This document shows positions 5,173 through 5,717 of a DNA stretch of 5,717 bases, one piece after another. Positions within the stretch are counted from its first letter, which is position 1. Every line of letters begins with the position of its first letter. The position numbers were made by a program, and so were the translations under genes. A model generated the notes under the pieces. The model was given only the letters and a program-made list of their open reading frames with translations. It was not told the origin of the DNA and did not search any database. Where the stretch lies: positions 1-5,717 of the forward strand of contig JAQVPT010000239.1 of the NCBI GenBank assembly GCA_028701945.1, in the 5' to 3' direction. The stretch comes from Bacteroidales bacterium (GTDB taxonomy: Bacteria > Bacteroidota > Bacteroidia > Bacteroidales > ML635J-15).

Positions 5173-5607
5173 ATGTATTTTAAAGATTTACAAATAATAG
5201 AGCCAATTTTAAAGGCTTTACAAGACGAGCAATATTCAGAGCCTACATCAATACAAGAGAGGGCAATTCCGTTAATATTAGGCAGAAAAGATGTTTTAGG
5301 TAGTGCACAAACAGGTACGGGCAAAACAGCCGCTTTTGCTATTCCTATACTTCAGCATTTATTTCTTGATCCTCAGCGACAAAAAGGGCAACTTAAAATT
5401 AGAGCTTTAGTAATAACGCCAACGCGAGAACTTGCTATTCAAATTGCAGAAAGTTTTTCAACTTATGGTAAATATACTGGAATTAGGAATACAGTAATTT
5501 TTGGAGGAGTAACGCAGAGTGCACAAACAAATGCTCTTAAAAGAGGCGTGGAGATTCTTGTTGCAACGCCAGGAAGACTGTTAGATTTAATAGACCAAGT
5601 GTTTTAG
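5173..5607 (+). pseudogene. DEAD-box RNA helicase (RhlE type), truncated by an IS insertion
   Basis: This is the N-terminal third of an ATP-dependent RNA helicase of the RhlE group, which act in rRNA maturation and RNA turnover. From the ATG at 5173: a Q motif with Phe3 and EPTSIQERAIP (23-33), motif I AQTGTGKT (45-52), motif Ia PTRELAIQ (83-90), GG (111-112) and motif Ib TPGRL (132-136). The frame then reads LLDLIDQ and stops at TAG 5605-5607. Motif II (DEAD), motif III and the whole second RecA domain are missing, so this product cannot be a working helicase. The break coincides with the IS end at about 5600; the last two codons are IS DNA. The rest of the gene probably lies beyond the IS, outside the window. 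MYFKDL is the usual family start; an in-frame ATG at 5146 would add nine residues. Confidence 0.88.
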
Positions 5608-5650
5608 CCCCTTAAATAATCAGACAAGATTATAGTTTAAAAAATATAAT

Positions 5651-5658
5651 TAATTTTG
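5651..5658 (+). promoter_or_regulatory. Possible -7 box of the IS transposase gene
   Basis: TAATTTTG matches TAnnTTTG and ends only five bases before the transposase ATG. If used, the transcript would be leaderless or nearly so. No -33 TTG is seen, so the call is tentative. Confidence 0.3.
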
Positions 5659-5663
5659 TCTTT

Positions 5664-5717
5664 ATGAAGAAAAGAAAATTTACACAAGAGCAAAAACTGG
5701 CGATTTTAAAAGAAGCC
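5664..5717 (+). CDS. IS3-family transposase OrfA, first 18 codons (runs off right edge)
   Basis: The 18 visible residues, MKKRKFTQEQKLAILKEA, match the start of the OrfA helix-turn-helix protein of IS3-family elements (HTH_Tnp_1 type: basic start, then F(T/S)xEQ, then an ILKEA helix). OrfA binds the IS ends, and in the family it is followed by an overlapping OrfB with the DDE catalytic domain, made by frameshifting. Neither the frameshift site nor OrfB is in view. The gene lies 64 bp inside the proposed IS end, normal for this family, and has the same orientation as the interrupted helicase. Confidence 0.75.
   Translation, partial: MKKRKFTQEQKLAILKEA

Larger units (their letters stand above)
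5600..5717 (+). mobile_element. Left end of an IS3-like insertion sequence (partial)
   Basis: Helicase homology ends at the Gln codon before 5599. From 5600 the sequence reads TGTTTTAGCCCCTTAAATAA and continues with TCAGACAAG. A TGT start followed by a CCCC block and a GACA some 10 bases later resembles IS3-family termini such as IS150. A transposase-like start follows at 5664. The right end, the matching inverted repeat and the target duplication lie outside the window, so the exact boundary could shift by a few bases. Confidence 0.72.

Overview
The window looks like chromosomal DNA from a low-GC member of the Bacteroidota. Three things support this: strongly AT-rich genes without clear Shine-Dalgarno sequences, several TAnnTTTG boxes (the -7 element of Bacteroidota promoters) just upstream of starts, and a Big_5-type lipoprotein of a kind I know from this phylum. 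No genus can be named.

Layout. Minus strand, 286 to 1: the first 95 codons of purL (purine biosynthesis), running off the left edge. Minus strand, 2379 to 501: a compact four-gene cluster, namely a Xre-type regulator (HipB), a separate HipA N-terminal domain protein (HipS), a HipA-like kinase lacking that domain (HipT), and a small three-helix membrane protein. The first three match the three-gene HipBST toxin-antitoxin layout known from enteropathogenic E. coli; the membrane protein is not part of that module as described. The promoter region holds three near-identical sites about 60 bp apart. Two of them bracket the predicted promoter, and one covers the hipB start codon. From 2521 to 3165 lies a gene-poor stretch with a possible 49-codon gene, a locally GC-rich patch and several inverted repeats. 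Plus strand, 3166 to 4848: a lipoprotein with an N-terminal Ig-like domain. From 4849 to 5172 is a second non-coding stretch. Plus strand, 5173 to about 5599: the N-terminal third of a DEAD-box RNA helicase, cut off by the left end of an IS3-like insertion sequence whose first transposase codons reach the right edge.

How the genes work together. HipT should be a Ser/Thr kinase toxin held in check by HipS, with HipB binding the repeats to autoregulate the operon. The membrane protein 7 bp behind hipT is probably co-transcribed and is the main candidate for something undescribed. The purL, lipoprotein and helicase genes are housekeeping or envelope genes with no evident link to the module. The IS insertion and the non-coding patches suggest a locus that has gained and lost mobile DNA.
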